Assembly: GCA_035293565.1 (NCBI GenBank)
Contig: DATGMP010000107.1
Span: 1-64,000 of the forward strand
Direction of reading: 5' to 3'
Length of the DNA stretch: 64,000 bases
DNA from: DATGMP01 sp035293565
Lineage (GTDB): Bacteria > Pseudomonadota > Alphaproteobacteria > BOG-932 > Roseiterribacteraceae
The translations under genes and the position numbers were made by a program. Under the pieces are notes generated by a model, which saw only the letters and a list, made by a program, of their open reading frames with translations, searched no databases and was not told where the DNA came from. Position 1 is the stretch's first letter; every line of letters begins with the position of its first letter. Shown here one piece after another: positions 51,997 to 61,071 of the stretch.

Positions 51997-52114
51997 CTAT
52001 TATGAGAATCTTTGGCCTGAAAGTTTTTCGTTGCGATGCCGACCGGGCGCCTCGTCTCCATCGCGATTTCGTGGTGATATCGCGTCGGAGAACCCGAACA
52101 ACCGGGAGCGACAA

Positions 52115-52909
52115 ATGAGTGGATTCGCAGGACAGTCCGTGCTGGTCACGGGGGCCGGACGTGGAATCGGCAAGGCGATCGCGCTGAGATTTGCGCGCGC
52201 CGGCGCGGATGTCGGCGTCGTCGACCGCAACGGCGCCTGGGCCGAAGCCACAGCCGGCGAGATCGCTGCGGTCGGACGGCGAAGCTGGTGCGGCGCGGCC
52301 GATGTGGGCGACCATGATCAGGTCCAAAGCTTTATGGAGGGAGCGATCGAATCGCTGGGCAAGGTCGACGTGCTGGTCAACAATGCCGGTACCTCAGGCG
52401 CCCGCCCCTTCTTGGAAATCACGAAGGACGATTGGGAGGCGCAGCTTCGCGTGCATCTCTCGGGAACTTTCTATTGTGCGCAGGCCGCGGCGCGCGACAT
52501 GCGAAAACGCAGCTATGGACGCATCGTCTGCATCGCGTCCGTCGCGGGCCTGATGGGTCCGATCGATCTTGCGGCCTATGGCGCCGCCAAGGCCGGGATC
52601 ATCGGGCTTGTGCGCGCCATGTCTCTGGAGCTCGCGGATTTCGGCATCACCGCCAATGCGGTGGCTCCCGGTCCGATCGACACCGAGCTGCTACGCTCCT
52701 CATGGCCCGCCGATGTCTATGCCGAGCGTGCCGAGCACATCCCGTTGCGCCGCCTAGGCCAAACCGAGGAGATCGCCCACGCCGTCGAATTCCTGGCCTC
52801 GCGCGAAGCCGCCTATGTCTCGGGCGTGGTGATCCCGGTCGACGGCGGTTCTGTCGCCGCCGGCGCCTACATGGTCGAGAAATATCGGCGAAGGAAAGCC
52901 GGAAAATAG
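52115..52909 (+). CDS. Short-chain dehydrogenase/reductase
   Basis: 264 residues from ATG 52115 with CGGGAGCG upstream; the longer frame has no homology. TGAGRGIGKAIALRFARAG (13-31), NNAG, CIASVAG and YGAAK are intact and PVDGGS closes the fold. The C-terminus has an extra basic tail (EKYRRRKAGK). It is divergent from the decayed TonB operon. Confidence 0.87.
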   Translation: MSGFAGQSVLVTGAGRGIGKAIALRFARAGADVGVVDRNGAWAEATAGEIAAVGRRSWCGAADVGDHDQVQSFMEGAIESLGKVDVLVNNAGTSGARPFLEITKDDWEAQLRVHLSGTFYCAQAAARDMRKRSYGRIVCIASVAGLMGPIDLAAYGAAKAGIIGLVRAMSLELADFGITANAVAPGPIDTELLRSSWPADVYAERAEHIPLRRLGQTEEIAHAVEFLASREAAYVSGVVIPVDGGSVAAGAYMVEKYRRRKAGK

Positions 52910-52920
52910 GGCGATAAGCA

Positions 52921-52950
52921 ACCGGCCCTTTCCGCACCGGCCCTTTCCGC
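52921..52950. repeat. 15-base tandem direct repeat, two copies
   Basis: ACCGGCCCTTTCCGC occurs twice head to tail in the spacer between two convergent genes (SDR and FMN dehydrogenase). It is probably slippage; no hairpin-T tract terminator is seen. Confidence 0.55.
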
Positions 52951-52994
52951 ACAGCATGAGCAAATGTTTGGCTGCTTTCGGCCACAGACGCGTC

Positions 52995-54149
52995 TCAGAT
53001 CCGTCGCACGTAATCCGGTCCGATCCGCGCGATATCGCGCAGGCCCAGCAGGGCGAGATCGCGGTCGACTTCAGCTTTCATGAGGGTAATCGCACGCGAC
53101 ACTCCCGCTTCGCCGGCGAGTGCGGCGGCGAAGAGCACCGGGCGGCCGATGAAGACGAAGCGGGCACCGAGCGCCAGCGCCTTCAATATGTCGGTTCCGC
53201 GCCGGATGCCGCTATCCATCATCACCGGCATATCGCCGGAATCAGCGACGATCTCGGGTAACACACGAAACGGCGCAATAGCGCCGTCGAGCTGACGGCC
53301 GCCATGGTTGGAAAGGATGATTCCGTCGACGCCGGTCTCCCGGGCAAGTCGCGCATCCTCGCGCGATAGAATGCCTTTGACGATGAGCTTGCCCGACCAT
53401 CGCCTCCGGATCAGCGCAATGTGTTCCCAGGATAGCTCGTCGCGCTTGGCCGCATCGCGGCGCAGATTCTTCGAAAAGACCGGCGGTCCCCGCACTGCGT
53501 CCATATTCTCGAAATGCGGCACGCCGTGGCGGCTGAGGGTGCGCAATAAGGTGCCGAAGACCCAGTTTGGGTGAAGCGCGCAATCCCGAATGATCCTGGG
53601 CGTCACCACAACCGGCAGCCGGAAGTCGTTGCGCAGATTGTTCTCCCGATTGGCATCGACCGGCACATCCGCGGTCACGACGATCGTCTCGTAGCCGACC
53701 GCGCGCACGCGCTCGAGCAAAGGTTCGATACGCGCAGCATCCCCGGGGATGTACGCCTGATACCAACCGGTCGGATTTTCGCGGCGCACCTCTTCGAGCG
53801 CGATCAACGACGAGGCGCTCAGTATCATGGGGATACGGGCTGCCTCCGCGGCTCGCGCCATGGCGATGTCGGCACGGTAGCCGCAGAGGGCCGCTGCGCC
53901 CATGGGCGCGATCCCGAACGGCGCCGCATATTCATGGCCGAACCGCGTCACGCGCTGAATACGGTTCGGCACCCCGACCAGCGCGCGGGGTACGAAAGCG
54001 TATTCGGCGAAGGCCGCGCGATTGTCCCGAACACCCGCTTCCGTCTCGCAGCCGCCGGAAATGAAGCCGTGGATGAAGCGCGGCAGAAGCCGGAGGGCTT
54101 CGCTCTCGAAATCGTCGAGCGAGAAGCATCGCTCCAAACGCCTCGACAT
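52995..54149 (-). CDS. FMN-dependent alpha-hydroxyacid dehydrogenase
   Basis: 384 residues of the lactate/glycolate/mandelate oxidase family. FIHGFISGGCETEAGVRDNR, APMGAAALCGYRADIAMARA, WYQAYIPGD and the active-site SNHGGRQLDGA (about 287-297) with DSGIRRGTDILKALALGA are present. It oxidises a 2-hydroxy acid to the keto acid. The substrate is not visible. Single gene facing the SDR. Confidence 0.87.
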   Translation of the reverse strand: MSRRLERCFSLDDFESEALRLLPRFIHGFISGGCETEAGVRDNRAAFAEYAFVPRALVGVPNRIQRVTRFGHEYAAPFGIAPMGAAALCGYRADIAMARAAEAARIPMILSASSLIALEEVRRENPTGWYQAYIPGDAARIEPLLERVRAVGYETIVVTADVPVDANRENNLRNDFRLPVVVTPRIIRDCALHPNWVFGTLLRTLSRHGVPHFENMDAVRGPPVFSKNLRRDAAKRDELSWEHIALIRRRWSGKLIVKGILSREDARLARETGVDGIILSNHGGRQLDGAIAPFRVLPEIVADSGDMPVMMDSGIRRGTDILKALALGARFVFIGRPVLFAAALAGEAGVSRAITLMKAEVDRDLALLGLRDIARIGPDYVRRI

Positions 54150-54238
54150 CCCTCCCCCTGGCCCTCCGCTGCCGATTCATGTTGTCTATTACCGGTCGCG
54201 CTCGATACTGCACGGGAAACGAAGCGGGAGCGAGAGTT

Positions 54239-55159
54239 TTGCCAAGCGAGAGAACCCAGGTTCGGCTGGGCATAATCGGGTTCGGGGAAGTCGGCCAGGG
54301 AATCGGCACCGGACTGCGGTCCGAAGGGCTTGACCGCGTCGCAGCCTACGATATCGGCGCATTCGACGGCCCTTTCAGCGGGGCCAAGCAGGCCTGCGCC
54401 CGGGAAAGCGGGATTGCGCTACTGGGATCGCCGGACGAGCTTGCCGCCAATGCCGACCTTATCATCATCGCGGTTCCTGCGGCGAACTCAGACGAAGCCG
54501 CTGCGTCGATCGCCGACGCCATCGAGGCGCGGCATCTCTATTTTGACCTGGTTTCCACGACGCCTGCGGTGAAGGTTCGGCAGGCGGAACCGCTCAAGGC
54601 AAAAGGGACCTTGATCGCCGACGGCGGCATCATGACCTCGCCGCTGCATGACGGACATCGGATCATCATCAAGGCCAGCGGCCCGGGAGCGGCGCGCGCG
54701 CACGATCTTCTCACGCCGTGGGGCATGCGCATCGCGGTCGTGAGCGACAGGCTTGGTGCCGCGACCGGCATCAAGATTCTGCGCTCTGTGGTGATGAAAG
54801 GGCTGGAAGCCTTGCTGCATGAATGCGCGGTCGGCGCCGAGCGCTACGGGATCCGCAATGAAGTGCTCGAGACCATCTCCGAATTCATGGATTCAAGGCC
54901 CTTCGCGGAGACCGCGAAATTTCTCATTCGCAGCGGCATGATTCACGCGGGCCGCCGCTCGGGCGAGGCCGAGATGGCGGCCGAGGCGCTCGAAGAGGCC
55001 GGCATCGAACCCGTCATGACCGATGCGACCACACGCATGCTTGCCCGTGTTGCCGAGCTCGGCATGAAGGAGCATTTCCGTAATGTCGTGCCCGATGACT
55101 GGCACGAAGCGGTCGCTGCGGTCGACGCGGCGCTCCGCACACGACGCGGCATCGGCTGA
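54239..55159 (+). CDS. 6-phosphogluconate-dehydrogenase-like NAD-binding protein (DUF1932)
   Basis: 306 residues if it starts at TTG 54239, which has GGGAGCGAG at good spacing; an upstream start at 54179 lacks one. LGIIGFGEVGQGIGTGL is the Rossmann loop, LIIIAVPAANSDEA the second, and IADGGIMTSPLHDGHRIIIK matches the beta-hydroxyacid dehydrogenase pattern. The C-terminal half is DUF1932-like (ATGIKILRSVVMKGLEALL). It shares TGATG with the next small gene. Confidence 0.8.
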   Translation: MPSERTQVRLGIIGFGEVGQGIGTGLRSEGLDRVAAYDIGAFDGPFSGAKQACARESGIALLGSPDELAANADLIIIAVPAANSDEAAASIADAIEARHLYFDLVSTTPAVKVRQAEPLKAKGTLIADGGIMTSPLHDGHRIIIKASGPGAARAHDLLTPWGMRIAVVSDRLGAATGIKILRSVVMKGLEALLHECAVGAERYGIRNEVLETISEFMDSRPFAETAKFLIRSGMIHAGRRSGEAEMAAEALEEAGIEPVMTDATTRMLARVAELGMKEHFRNVVPDDWHEAVAAVDAALRTRRGIG

Positions 55160-55401
55160 TGGAGAGGACCCGAAGCAGGATCTTGGTCGGCGCGGCGCTT
55201 CTCGCCGCGTTCGCCACCATACCTTACTGCTCGCAAAGCCGTGTCAATCGGGCCGCGCTGGACAAGGCCGACGCTGGCGTCGCTGAAGCTGGAGCGGCCG
55301 CCGAACGCGCCATCAAGAGTGCAGCCGAAGCCGCTGCCGCGGCCAAGGCCGCAGAGCATGCCGCCGATGATCTCCGTCCGCCAGCAGGGCCGGGATCCTA
55401 A
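55159..55401 (+). CDS. Small exported Ala-rich protein
   Basis: 80 residues. The N-terminus ILVGAALLAAFATIPYCSQS looks like a signal sequence with a Cys that might be lipidated, though the lipobox is weak. The rest is a predicted helix of Ala/Glu/Lys repeats (AEAGAAAERAIKSAAEAAAA). The ATG overlaps the stop of the dehydrogenase (TGATG). Family unknown. Confidence 0.55.
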   Translation: MERTRSRILVGAALLAAFATIPYCSQSRVNRAALDKADAGVAEAGAAAERAIKSAAEAAAAAKAAEHAADDLRPPAGPGS

Positions 55402-55487
55402 CGCCTCAGCCAGCTGGCAATAAAGGCATTGGCCTTTCCAGTTTATATGCTAAACTAAATCGAGACGACACTCTAGGGAGGAACGGC

Positions 55488-56687
55488 ATGGAACGGGCGG
55501 GGCGGATCGCGATTGCGAAGCAGGTTCTCCAACTGATCGAATCCGGAAAGCCCTATCTGGGCGAAGAATCCTGGGAGGTGGATGTCGGCCGCTTCATCGA
55601 TAAGGACCGGTTCCTGCTCGAGAAGCAGAAGCTATTTCTGGAGCGGCCGCAGCTGATCGCCCTAAGCGCCGATCTGCCCAAAATCGGCGACTATTTCGCG
55701 ACGGATATCGCCGGCAAGCCGATCCTGCTGGTCCGCGGCAAGGACGGGAAGGCCCGTGCCTTCCTCAACGCCTGCAGACATCGCGGCGTGAAGCTGGCCG
55801 AAGAGGGCTGCGGCCATGCGGCGGGCTTCACCTGCCCCTATCACGGCTGGACCTACGCGCTGGACGGCGCGCTCACCAGCGTGCCAAGCCGCATGTCATT
55901 CGAAGAGCATCAGCTCAAGAACCGCGGTCTCATCCCGCTGCCGACAGCAGAAGAGATCGGGGTCATCGTGGTCCACCCCGACCCGCATGGGGAGCTCGAT
56001 TTCGACGAGTTCCTCGGGCCGATGAAGGACGTGCTCGAGGACATGGATCTCGGTTCCTACGAGCAGGTTTCACGTTACAGGGAACCGGCGCGGATCAATT
56101 GGAAGCACGCCGTCGATGGCGGCATGGAAGCTTACCACGTGCAGTTCCTGCATCCGACCACCTTCCGCACCGACGGGGGAGGATTCCTGCCTCATATCCA
56201 GTTCGGCCAGCATCACGCCTTCATCACCTCCGGCCCCGAGATGGCGGAACTCAAGGACAAGCCGGAGTCCGAATGGCCGAAATCCTGCGGCTGGGGTTCG
56301 GTGAATGCGATCTTCCCGAACACGGTGATCGGCGGCGGCGGACGGCAGAACATCCTTTTCTTCCAGCGCACCGAGCCAATGGATGAGCCTGGCGTGTGCA
56401 ACTACAATTACCGCCTTTACGCCAAGCCGGCCCGCACCGCGGAGGAGAAGCAGGCGGTCGCAGACGGCGTCAAGCTGTTCATGAAGGTGGCGCTCGAAGA
56501 GGACATGCCGACCCAGGTCAGCTCGCAGATCATGATGGAGTCGGGCGCAGTGCCGTCCGTCATCTTCGGCAAGCGCGAGGCATGTCTGGTCGGCATGCAT
56601 AGGGGCTATGACGAGGCAATCGGCCACGACGCCGCGACCGCGCTTCGCAACAACGCCGCCCGCATGGGAATCTCGCCGACCCGGTAG
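55488..56687 (+). CDS. Rieske non-heme iron oxygenase, alpha subunit
   Basis: 399 residues. The Rieske [2Fe-2S] motif CRHRGVKL...CPYHGW (about 97-122) is followed by the mononuclear iron site GGMEAYHVQFLHP (about 213-225) giving two His ligands. GGGAGGAACGGC precedes the ATG. It hydroxylates or demethylates an aromatic or steroid-like substrate; no reductase or ferredoxin gene is adjacent, so electrons must come from elsewhere. Convergent with the anti-sigma gene. Confidence 0.9.
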   Translation: MERAGRIAIAKQVLQLIESGKPYLGEESWEVDVGRFIDKDRFLLEKQKLFLERPQLIALSADLPKIGDYFATDIAGKPILLVRGKDGKARAFLNACRHRGVKLAEEGCGHAAGFTCPYHGWTYALDGALTSVPSRMSFEEHQLKNRGLIPLPTAEEIGVIVVHPDPHGELDFDEFLGPMKDVLEDMDLGSYEQVSRYREPARINWKHAVDGGMEAYHVQFLHPTTFRTDGGGFLPHIQFGQHHAFITSGPEMAELKDKPESEWPKSCGWGSVNAIFPNTVIGGGGRQNILFFQRTEPMDEPGVCNYNYRLYAKPARTAEEKQAVADGVKLFMKVALEEDMPTQVSSQIMMESGAVPSVIFGKREACLVGMHRGYDEAIGHDAATALRNNAARMGISPTR

Positions 56688-56688
56688 T

Positions 56689-57465
56689 TTACGAGGATTG
56701 CGCGGCCTTCGTGATGAGGTCGCGCAGTTCTTGGAGCTCCTGCGCATTGAGATCGGAGACGGCGGTGAAGACAAGGCCGCCCGTCTCCCAGCGCAGCAGA
56801 TTGTACCCGTCGCGGCTTGTGACGCCCGAAGCGGCACCGGACTCATTCGGTCCGGGCGACCATACGAATACGTTGATGATATGGAGCTTGCGCTTGTAGA
56901 CGAGCGCCGCGACCGGATGGTTGCCGGCATAGTCGAGTCGTCCGCCCACGAGCGGGAATCCTTGATCCGCGAGATCGACCACCGGCGGCGAAAAGACGGT
57001 CTTGCCCGCGAACCAGGGTTTCACCGTATGACGGTCCGACGTGGTAACGTCCGTCAAATGATCCGCCATCAACGAACGGACATGATCAGCCACAAGGTCG
57101 CGGCTCACTGGATCCTCGCGGATGCCAGGGACGAACCACAGCGCGATCGCGGCGGCGCTGGCAGCGGTCGCAAGCGCCGAGCCCCAATCGCGCCAGAATG
57201 CGAAGCTTGACCATCGCCGAGCCTGCGTCACGCCTGAGCTGCGGTGGGCCAGCACACGAGCCATCTCCGCTTCGAACTTCTCGGGCGCCTTATAGCTGAC
57301 GTCCGATTTCTTGAGCATTGCACGGATGGCCCGCGTGCGGTCGGCTTCGGCAGCGCAATCCGAGCAGGTCGCGAGATGAGCCTCCATGCGACGCATGGCG
57401 ATCGCGTCTAGCTCACCGTCAAAAAAAGCGTCGAGCTCCGCCTCATCCACGCCGCAAGGTTTCAC
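56689..57465 (-). CDS. Anti-sigma factor with zinc-binding N-terminus and one membrane helix
   Basis: 258 residues from GTG 57465 (GGGAGA upstream). HLATCSDCAAE (42-52) is the HxxxCxxC zinc anti-sigma motif, followed by one helix WGSALATAASAAAIALWFVPG (about 110-130) and a periplasmic domain. The start overlaps the sigma gene stop (GTGA). It should bind the ECF sigma at the membrane until a signal arrives. Ends one base beyond the convergent Rieske gene. Confidence 0.83.
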   Translation of the reverse strand: MKPCGVDEAELDAFFDGELDAIAMRRMEAHLATCSDCAAEADRTRAIRAMLKKSDVSYKAPEKFEAEMARVLAHRSSGVTQARRWSSFAFWRDWGSALATAASAAAIALWFVPGIREDPVSRDLVADHVRSLMADHLTDVTTSDRHTVKPWFAGKTVFSPPVVDLADQGFPLVGGRLDYAGNHPVAALVYKRKLHIINVFVWSPGPNESGAASGVTSRDGYNLLRWETGGLVFTAVSDLNAQELQELRDLITKAAQSS

Positions 57466-58037
57466 GTTACTTCTCCCTGCCGCGCGGCCTCGGCGACCCA
57501 AGCTTCGGCGAAGGCACGTCGTGCCCGCGAGAGCCGGGACATGACCGTCCCAATCGGGCTTTCGACGGCGTCGGCGATCTCGCGATAGCTCATCTCCTCC
57601 ATCTCGCGCATGATCAGGACTTCCTTATAGGCTGGCGGCAGGTTTTCGAGCACGCGCCGCACGCAAGCGGAGTCTGCTTGTTCGATCAACAACGCCTCGG
57701 CGGTACGTGCGTCGCTCGGAACCGTCTCGGTCTCGCCGTCGGGCACCGGATCGGAGACATCCATCCGCCGCGCCCGCGCCCAATCGAGGAAGCGGCTGCG
57801 GACGATCGCGAGGAGCCAGGCGCGCGCATTACCGCCGCGATAGGAATCCCGATAGCGAAGTGCCCGCAGACAGCTTTCTTGCACGATCTCCCGCGCCGCC
57901 TCATCGTCGCGCGTCAGCATGCGCGCGAGATTGTACGCGGCGTCCAGATGCGGCAGCAGGATAAGGCCGAAACGTTCTTCGGCAGCGTCCTTTCCCTTCG
58001 CGCGCCGCCACAAGCCGGTTGCTGCCATTTCGACCAT
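57462..58037 (-). CDS. ECF RNA polymerase sigma factor
   Basis: 191 residues from ATG 58037; ATG 58028 and 58163 are alternatives, and the last would overlap the cytochrome gene. Region 2: LPHLDAAYNLARMLTRDDEA, IVQESCLRALRYRDSYRG and AWLLAIVRSRFLDWARARRM. Region 4: LPPAYKEVLIMREMEEMSYR then EIADAVESPIGTVMSRLSRA. It is coupled to its anti-sigma by GTGA. Promoter uncertain. Confidence 0.87.
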   Translation of the reverse strand: MVEMAATGLWRRAKGKDAAEERFGLILLPHLDAAYNLARMLTRDDEAAREIVQESCLRALRYRDSYRGGNARAWLLAIVRSRFLDWARARRMDVSDPVPDGETETVPSDARTAEALLIEQADSACVRRVLENLPPAYKEVLIMREMEEMSYREIADAVESPIGTVMSRLSRARRAFAEAWVAEAARQGEVT

Positions 58038-58125
58038 CCGAGCGTCTCTTATCCGCCGGCCCTCGGCGATTTTATCCGGCGACAAGGGATCAGGCGAGCG
58101 GAAACGGGCGGGGGCCGCGCCCAAA

Positions 58126-59004
58126 TCAGCCCGAAGGAAGCTTGGGCAGAGGTAGCTCGACATGAATGGGCCGCACGCTTTTCAGGTAAACCGCGATCGC
58201 GTGGCGATCGGCGTCGGAGAGCTTGGAGGTCCCGCGCACAACGGATTTCATGCCCGACCCCACCATGTCCGATTCCGGGGTCATGCCGGTCTTGAGCAAT
58301 GTCTCGATATCGGCCAACGACCAGCCGCCAATGCCGGTCTCCATATCGGGCGTGATGTTGGGCGCGTTCTGACCGTCCGGCCCCGCGACATTCCCTGAGA
58401 AGGCGCGGCCATGTTCGAGCGCGCCCAGCGGATTGCGGGGCGTGTGACATTCCTCGCAATGGACGACCGCGTGGACGAGGTAATTCCCGCGGTTCCAATC
58501 CGCATCCTTGGTCGGCTCGAGCTCAATGGGGCCTGATCTGAAGAACAGGGCGCGCCAGAAGAAGAGCAAGGGTCGCCAGCCGAAGGGCGGCTTCGGCTGG
58601 TGCGGTTTATCCGGTTTCGATGCCGGGTCGAGGCTCATCAGATATCCGTAGAGATCGCCGATGTCGCGGTCGGTCATGCCGGTGAAGGCGGTAAACGGGA
58701 AGACCGGAAAGAGATATTCACCGCCCGGCCCGACCCCTCGACGCACCGCGTCGTGGAATTCGGTTTCGCTCCAGCCGCCTATGCCATGCGCCTTGTCTGG
58801 CGTGATGTTCGGCGCATAGAAGCGGCCGAACGGTGTATCGAGCCCGAGGCCGCCCGAGGGCGCGCCGCCATCCTTCTCTCCCCCATGGCAGCCGGCACAG
58901 CCGGCTGCGTCGTAGAGATATTTTCCGCGCTCGAGGGAATCCCGGTCTGCGCCCCATGCGGCGGACGCAGCCAGGAACAGCATGATGGCGAGAATCCTAC
59001 CCAT
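58126..59004 (-). CDS. Diheme cytochrome c, exported
   Basis: 292 residues from ATG 59004, two bases after the phosphoesterase stop. A signal peptide (ILAIMLFLAASAAWGAD) precedes two heme sites, AGCAGCHGG and HCEECHTP, each in a cytochrome c fold with FYAPNITPDKAHGIGGWSE and NITPDMETGIGGWS as Met/His-region marks. It resembles the cytochrome subunits of periplasmic alcohol or aldehyde dehydrogenases. The catalytic partner is not found here. Confidence 0.88.
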   Translation of the reverse strand: MGRILAIMLFLAASAAWGADRDSLERGKYLYDAAGCAGCHGGEKDGGAPSGGLGLDTPFGRFYAPNITPDKAHGIGGWSETEFHDAVRRGVGPGGEYLFPVFPFTAFTGMTDRDIGDLYGYLMSLDPASKPDKPHQPKPPFGWRPLLFFWRALFFRSGPIELEPTKDADWNRGNYLVHAVVHCEECHTPRNPLGALEHGRAFSGNVAGPDGQNAPNITPDMETGIGGWSLADIETLLKTGMTPESDMVGSGMKSVVRGTSKLSDADRHAIAVYLKSVRPIHVELPLPKLPSG

Positions 59005-59006
59005 TG

Positions 59007-59885
59007 TTACGCGATCGCGTTGGTTGCGAGATCGAATGCCGCGCCCTGGGTCTTCACGGTGCGGAAGCCCAGCCCCTGGAAGGGGTGCACCGCATCCCAA
59101 GGAATAGGCGTCTTCTTCGGCTGCGATCCCGCCAACGGGAACGGAAAGATCACCGACTCCGCCGCATGATGCGCGGTCCCACCGATGATCCGATGATTTT
59201 CCTGGTGGATATGACCGTAAAACACCGTGACATTCTTGTAGGGCGAGAGGATCTGGAGGGCCTTGGCCCCGTCTTTCGTCGCCCAATCCCACTGAGGGTA
59301 AAGGTCGAACAAGGGCCGGTGGGCGAAGACCACGATCGGCTGCGCCTTGTCGCTCTTCTCCAGGTCCGCCGCCAGCCATTGCAGCTGGTCGTCGCCGATC
59401 AGGCCGTTCGGGTCGGAGACGTTGTCGATCGCGACGAAATGGACGCCCTTATGGTCGAAGCTGTAATGGCCCGCACCGAAATTCGTCCTGTAAAGCGCCC
59501 CCGCATCGAGCCCGGCATCGTTCTCGCCGGGTAGAAAGCGGACAGTCTTTGCCTTGAGATCGCCGACGATCGCGCGGAACTCGGACATGCGCCGTTGCCG
59601 CTCAGTGTCGTCGGGCGCGGCATGGGTGAGGTCGCCTGTGAAGATGACGAAGTCGGGCTCCCGCTCGAGTGCATTCACCGCCGCCACCGCCCGCCTCAGC
59701 GTGTTCTTGGCTTCCGGGTTGGCCGGACCTTCATAACCCCAATGGGTATCGGTCAGCTGGACGAAAAAGAAGTCCTGACCGGCCGCGGCAAGCGCCCTGC
59801 CCCACGGCCCCAGCCCCGAGGCGAAGACCACTCCACCCAATCCCGCCAGTTCCAAAAAACCCCTGCGGCCAATCTCGATGCTCAT
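59007..59885 (-). CDS. Metallophosphoesterase with Tat signal
   Basis: 292 residues from ATG 59885 (GGAGGGGAT upstream). The twin-arginine leader is IGRRGFLELAGLGGVVFASG. The calcineurin-like fold shows LTDTHWG, FTGDLTH, GENDAG (in place of GNHD), FAHRPLF and GHIH. It should act on a phosphoester in the periplasm. Operon with the diheme cytochrome c. Confidence 0.85.
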   Translation of the reverse strand: MSIEIGRRGFLELAGLGGVVFASGLGPWGRALAAAGQDFFFVQLTDTHWGYEGPANPEAKNTLRRAVAAVNALEREPDFVIFTGDLTHAAPDDTERQRRMSEFRAIVGDLKAKTVRFLPGENDAGLDAGALYRTNFGAGHYSFDHKGVHFVAIDNVSDPNGLIGDDQLQWLAADLEKSDKAQPIVVFAHRPLFDLYPQWDWATKDGAKALQILSPYKNVTVFYGHIHQENHRIIGGTAHHAAESVIFPFPLAGSQPKKTPIPWDAVHPFQGLGFRTVKTQGAAFDLATNAIA

Positions 59886-60021
59886 GCGATCCCCTCCTCG
59901 TGAAAGACGCCGAAGCGGCGCCGTCATGGAGCAAGACCGGGAATACCCCGCATTTTATTCCCGAAGACTTTGCCAGGCGTCGAGTTGTATCCTGGGAGCG
60001 GAGAGGGTTGGGGAGGACGGC

Positions 60022-61071
60022 ATGAGCATGATCATTTCGGCCGACGAGCATCTGGTCGAACCCCTGGAGTTCTGGGAAGGCTGGCTCCCCGAAAGCTTGC
60101 CGGCCGCAGACCGGGACCGGGCGCCGCGACTGGAAAACGGGGCGCTGGTCGTCGATGGACAAGCCATGCCGGTTTTTCTGCTTTTCCCGGAATTGATCGC
60201 CTTCTCGGACGCTCAACCCGGTGGCGGTGACGTTCCAGGCCGGCTGGCGGTGATGGATGACGAGGGAATCGACGTCTCGATCCTATTCCCACAGCGCGCG
60301 ATGGGCATGTTCGCGATGAAGGACCCTGCCCTTCGGACGCGATGCTTCAACGCCTACAACGAATTCCTGGCCGACTTCTGCGCCAAGTCGAACGGCCGGC
60401 TTGCCGGCGCGGCGGTGCTGCCGACGATCTATGAGCCGGAGGCCACCGCCGATTACCTCGCGCATCTGAAGTCGCTCGGCTTCCGCCTGGTTCAGCTTCC
60501 AAGCAGGCTCAAAGGCATGACTTATGGCGCGCCGCAGATCGAACCGATCTGGTCGGCGATCGAGGACAGCGGTCTCGTTGCCGCCATCCACACCAGTGAG
60601 ACGCCGGAGAGCAACGGCCCCGGCGGCCTCGGCACCTTCCTTGCCGAAACCACGCAGCCTTTCCGCAAGCTCTGGGCGCACCTTGTCTTCACGGGCGTGT
60701 TCGAGCGGCACCCGGGGCTTCGTATGCTCTTTGCCGAAGGCGGGATCGGCTGGGTTCCCACGGCACTCGCCGATGCCGACCGCATTCATGCGAAGTTCGC
60801 GAACTATCTCAATCCGCGTCTGCCGCGGCCACCCAGCGAATATTGGCGTCGGCAATGTTATGCGACCTTCATGGAGGATCCGCGTGGCATCGAGCAATTG
60901 GACCATATCGGCGCGGACCGCGTCCTCTGGTCGTCGGACTATCCGCACCCTGAAGGCACCCGCGGTCAGACGCGAGAGCTGATCTCGCGGCTCCGGGACC
61001 AGCTCGGGCCGGAACAGGCTCAGGCGGTGCTAGGCGGCAATGCGGCGTCCCTGCTGGGACTTGCGGCCTGA
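60022..61071 (+). CDS. Metal-dependent amidohydrolase (amidohydrolase-2 family)
   Basis: 349 residues from ATG 60022 with GGGGAGGA upstream. IISADEHLVEPLEFWEGW (4-21) holds a variant DEH metal pair, AIHTSETPES the His region and LWSSDYPHPEGT the catalytic Asp. It is a distant relative of the 42337 product. Its stop shares bases with the CTG at which the next gene seems to begin. Confidence 0.85.
   Translation: MSMIISADEHLVEPLEFWEGWLPESLPAADRDRAPRLENGALVVDGQAMPVFLLFPELIAFSDAQPGGGDVPGRLAVMDDEGIDVSILFPQRAMGMFAMKDPALRTRCFNAYNEFLADFCAKSNGRLAGAAVLPTIYEPEATADYLAHLKSLGFRLVQLPSRLKGMTYGAPQIEPIWSAIEDSGLVAAIHTSETPESNGPGGLGTFLAETTQPFRKLWAHLVFTGVFERHPGLRMLFAEGGIGWVPTALADADRIHAKFANYLNPRLPRPPSEYWRRQCYATFMEDPRGIEQLDHIGADRVLWSSDYPHPEGTRGQTRELISRLRDQLGPEQAQAVLGGNAASLLGLAA

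Noticed and set aside
51986..52114. N-terminal 43-residue extension of the SDR at 52115
   Set aside because: The extension has no homology, and ATG 52115 has its own ribosome site directly before the Rossmann motif.
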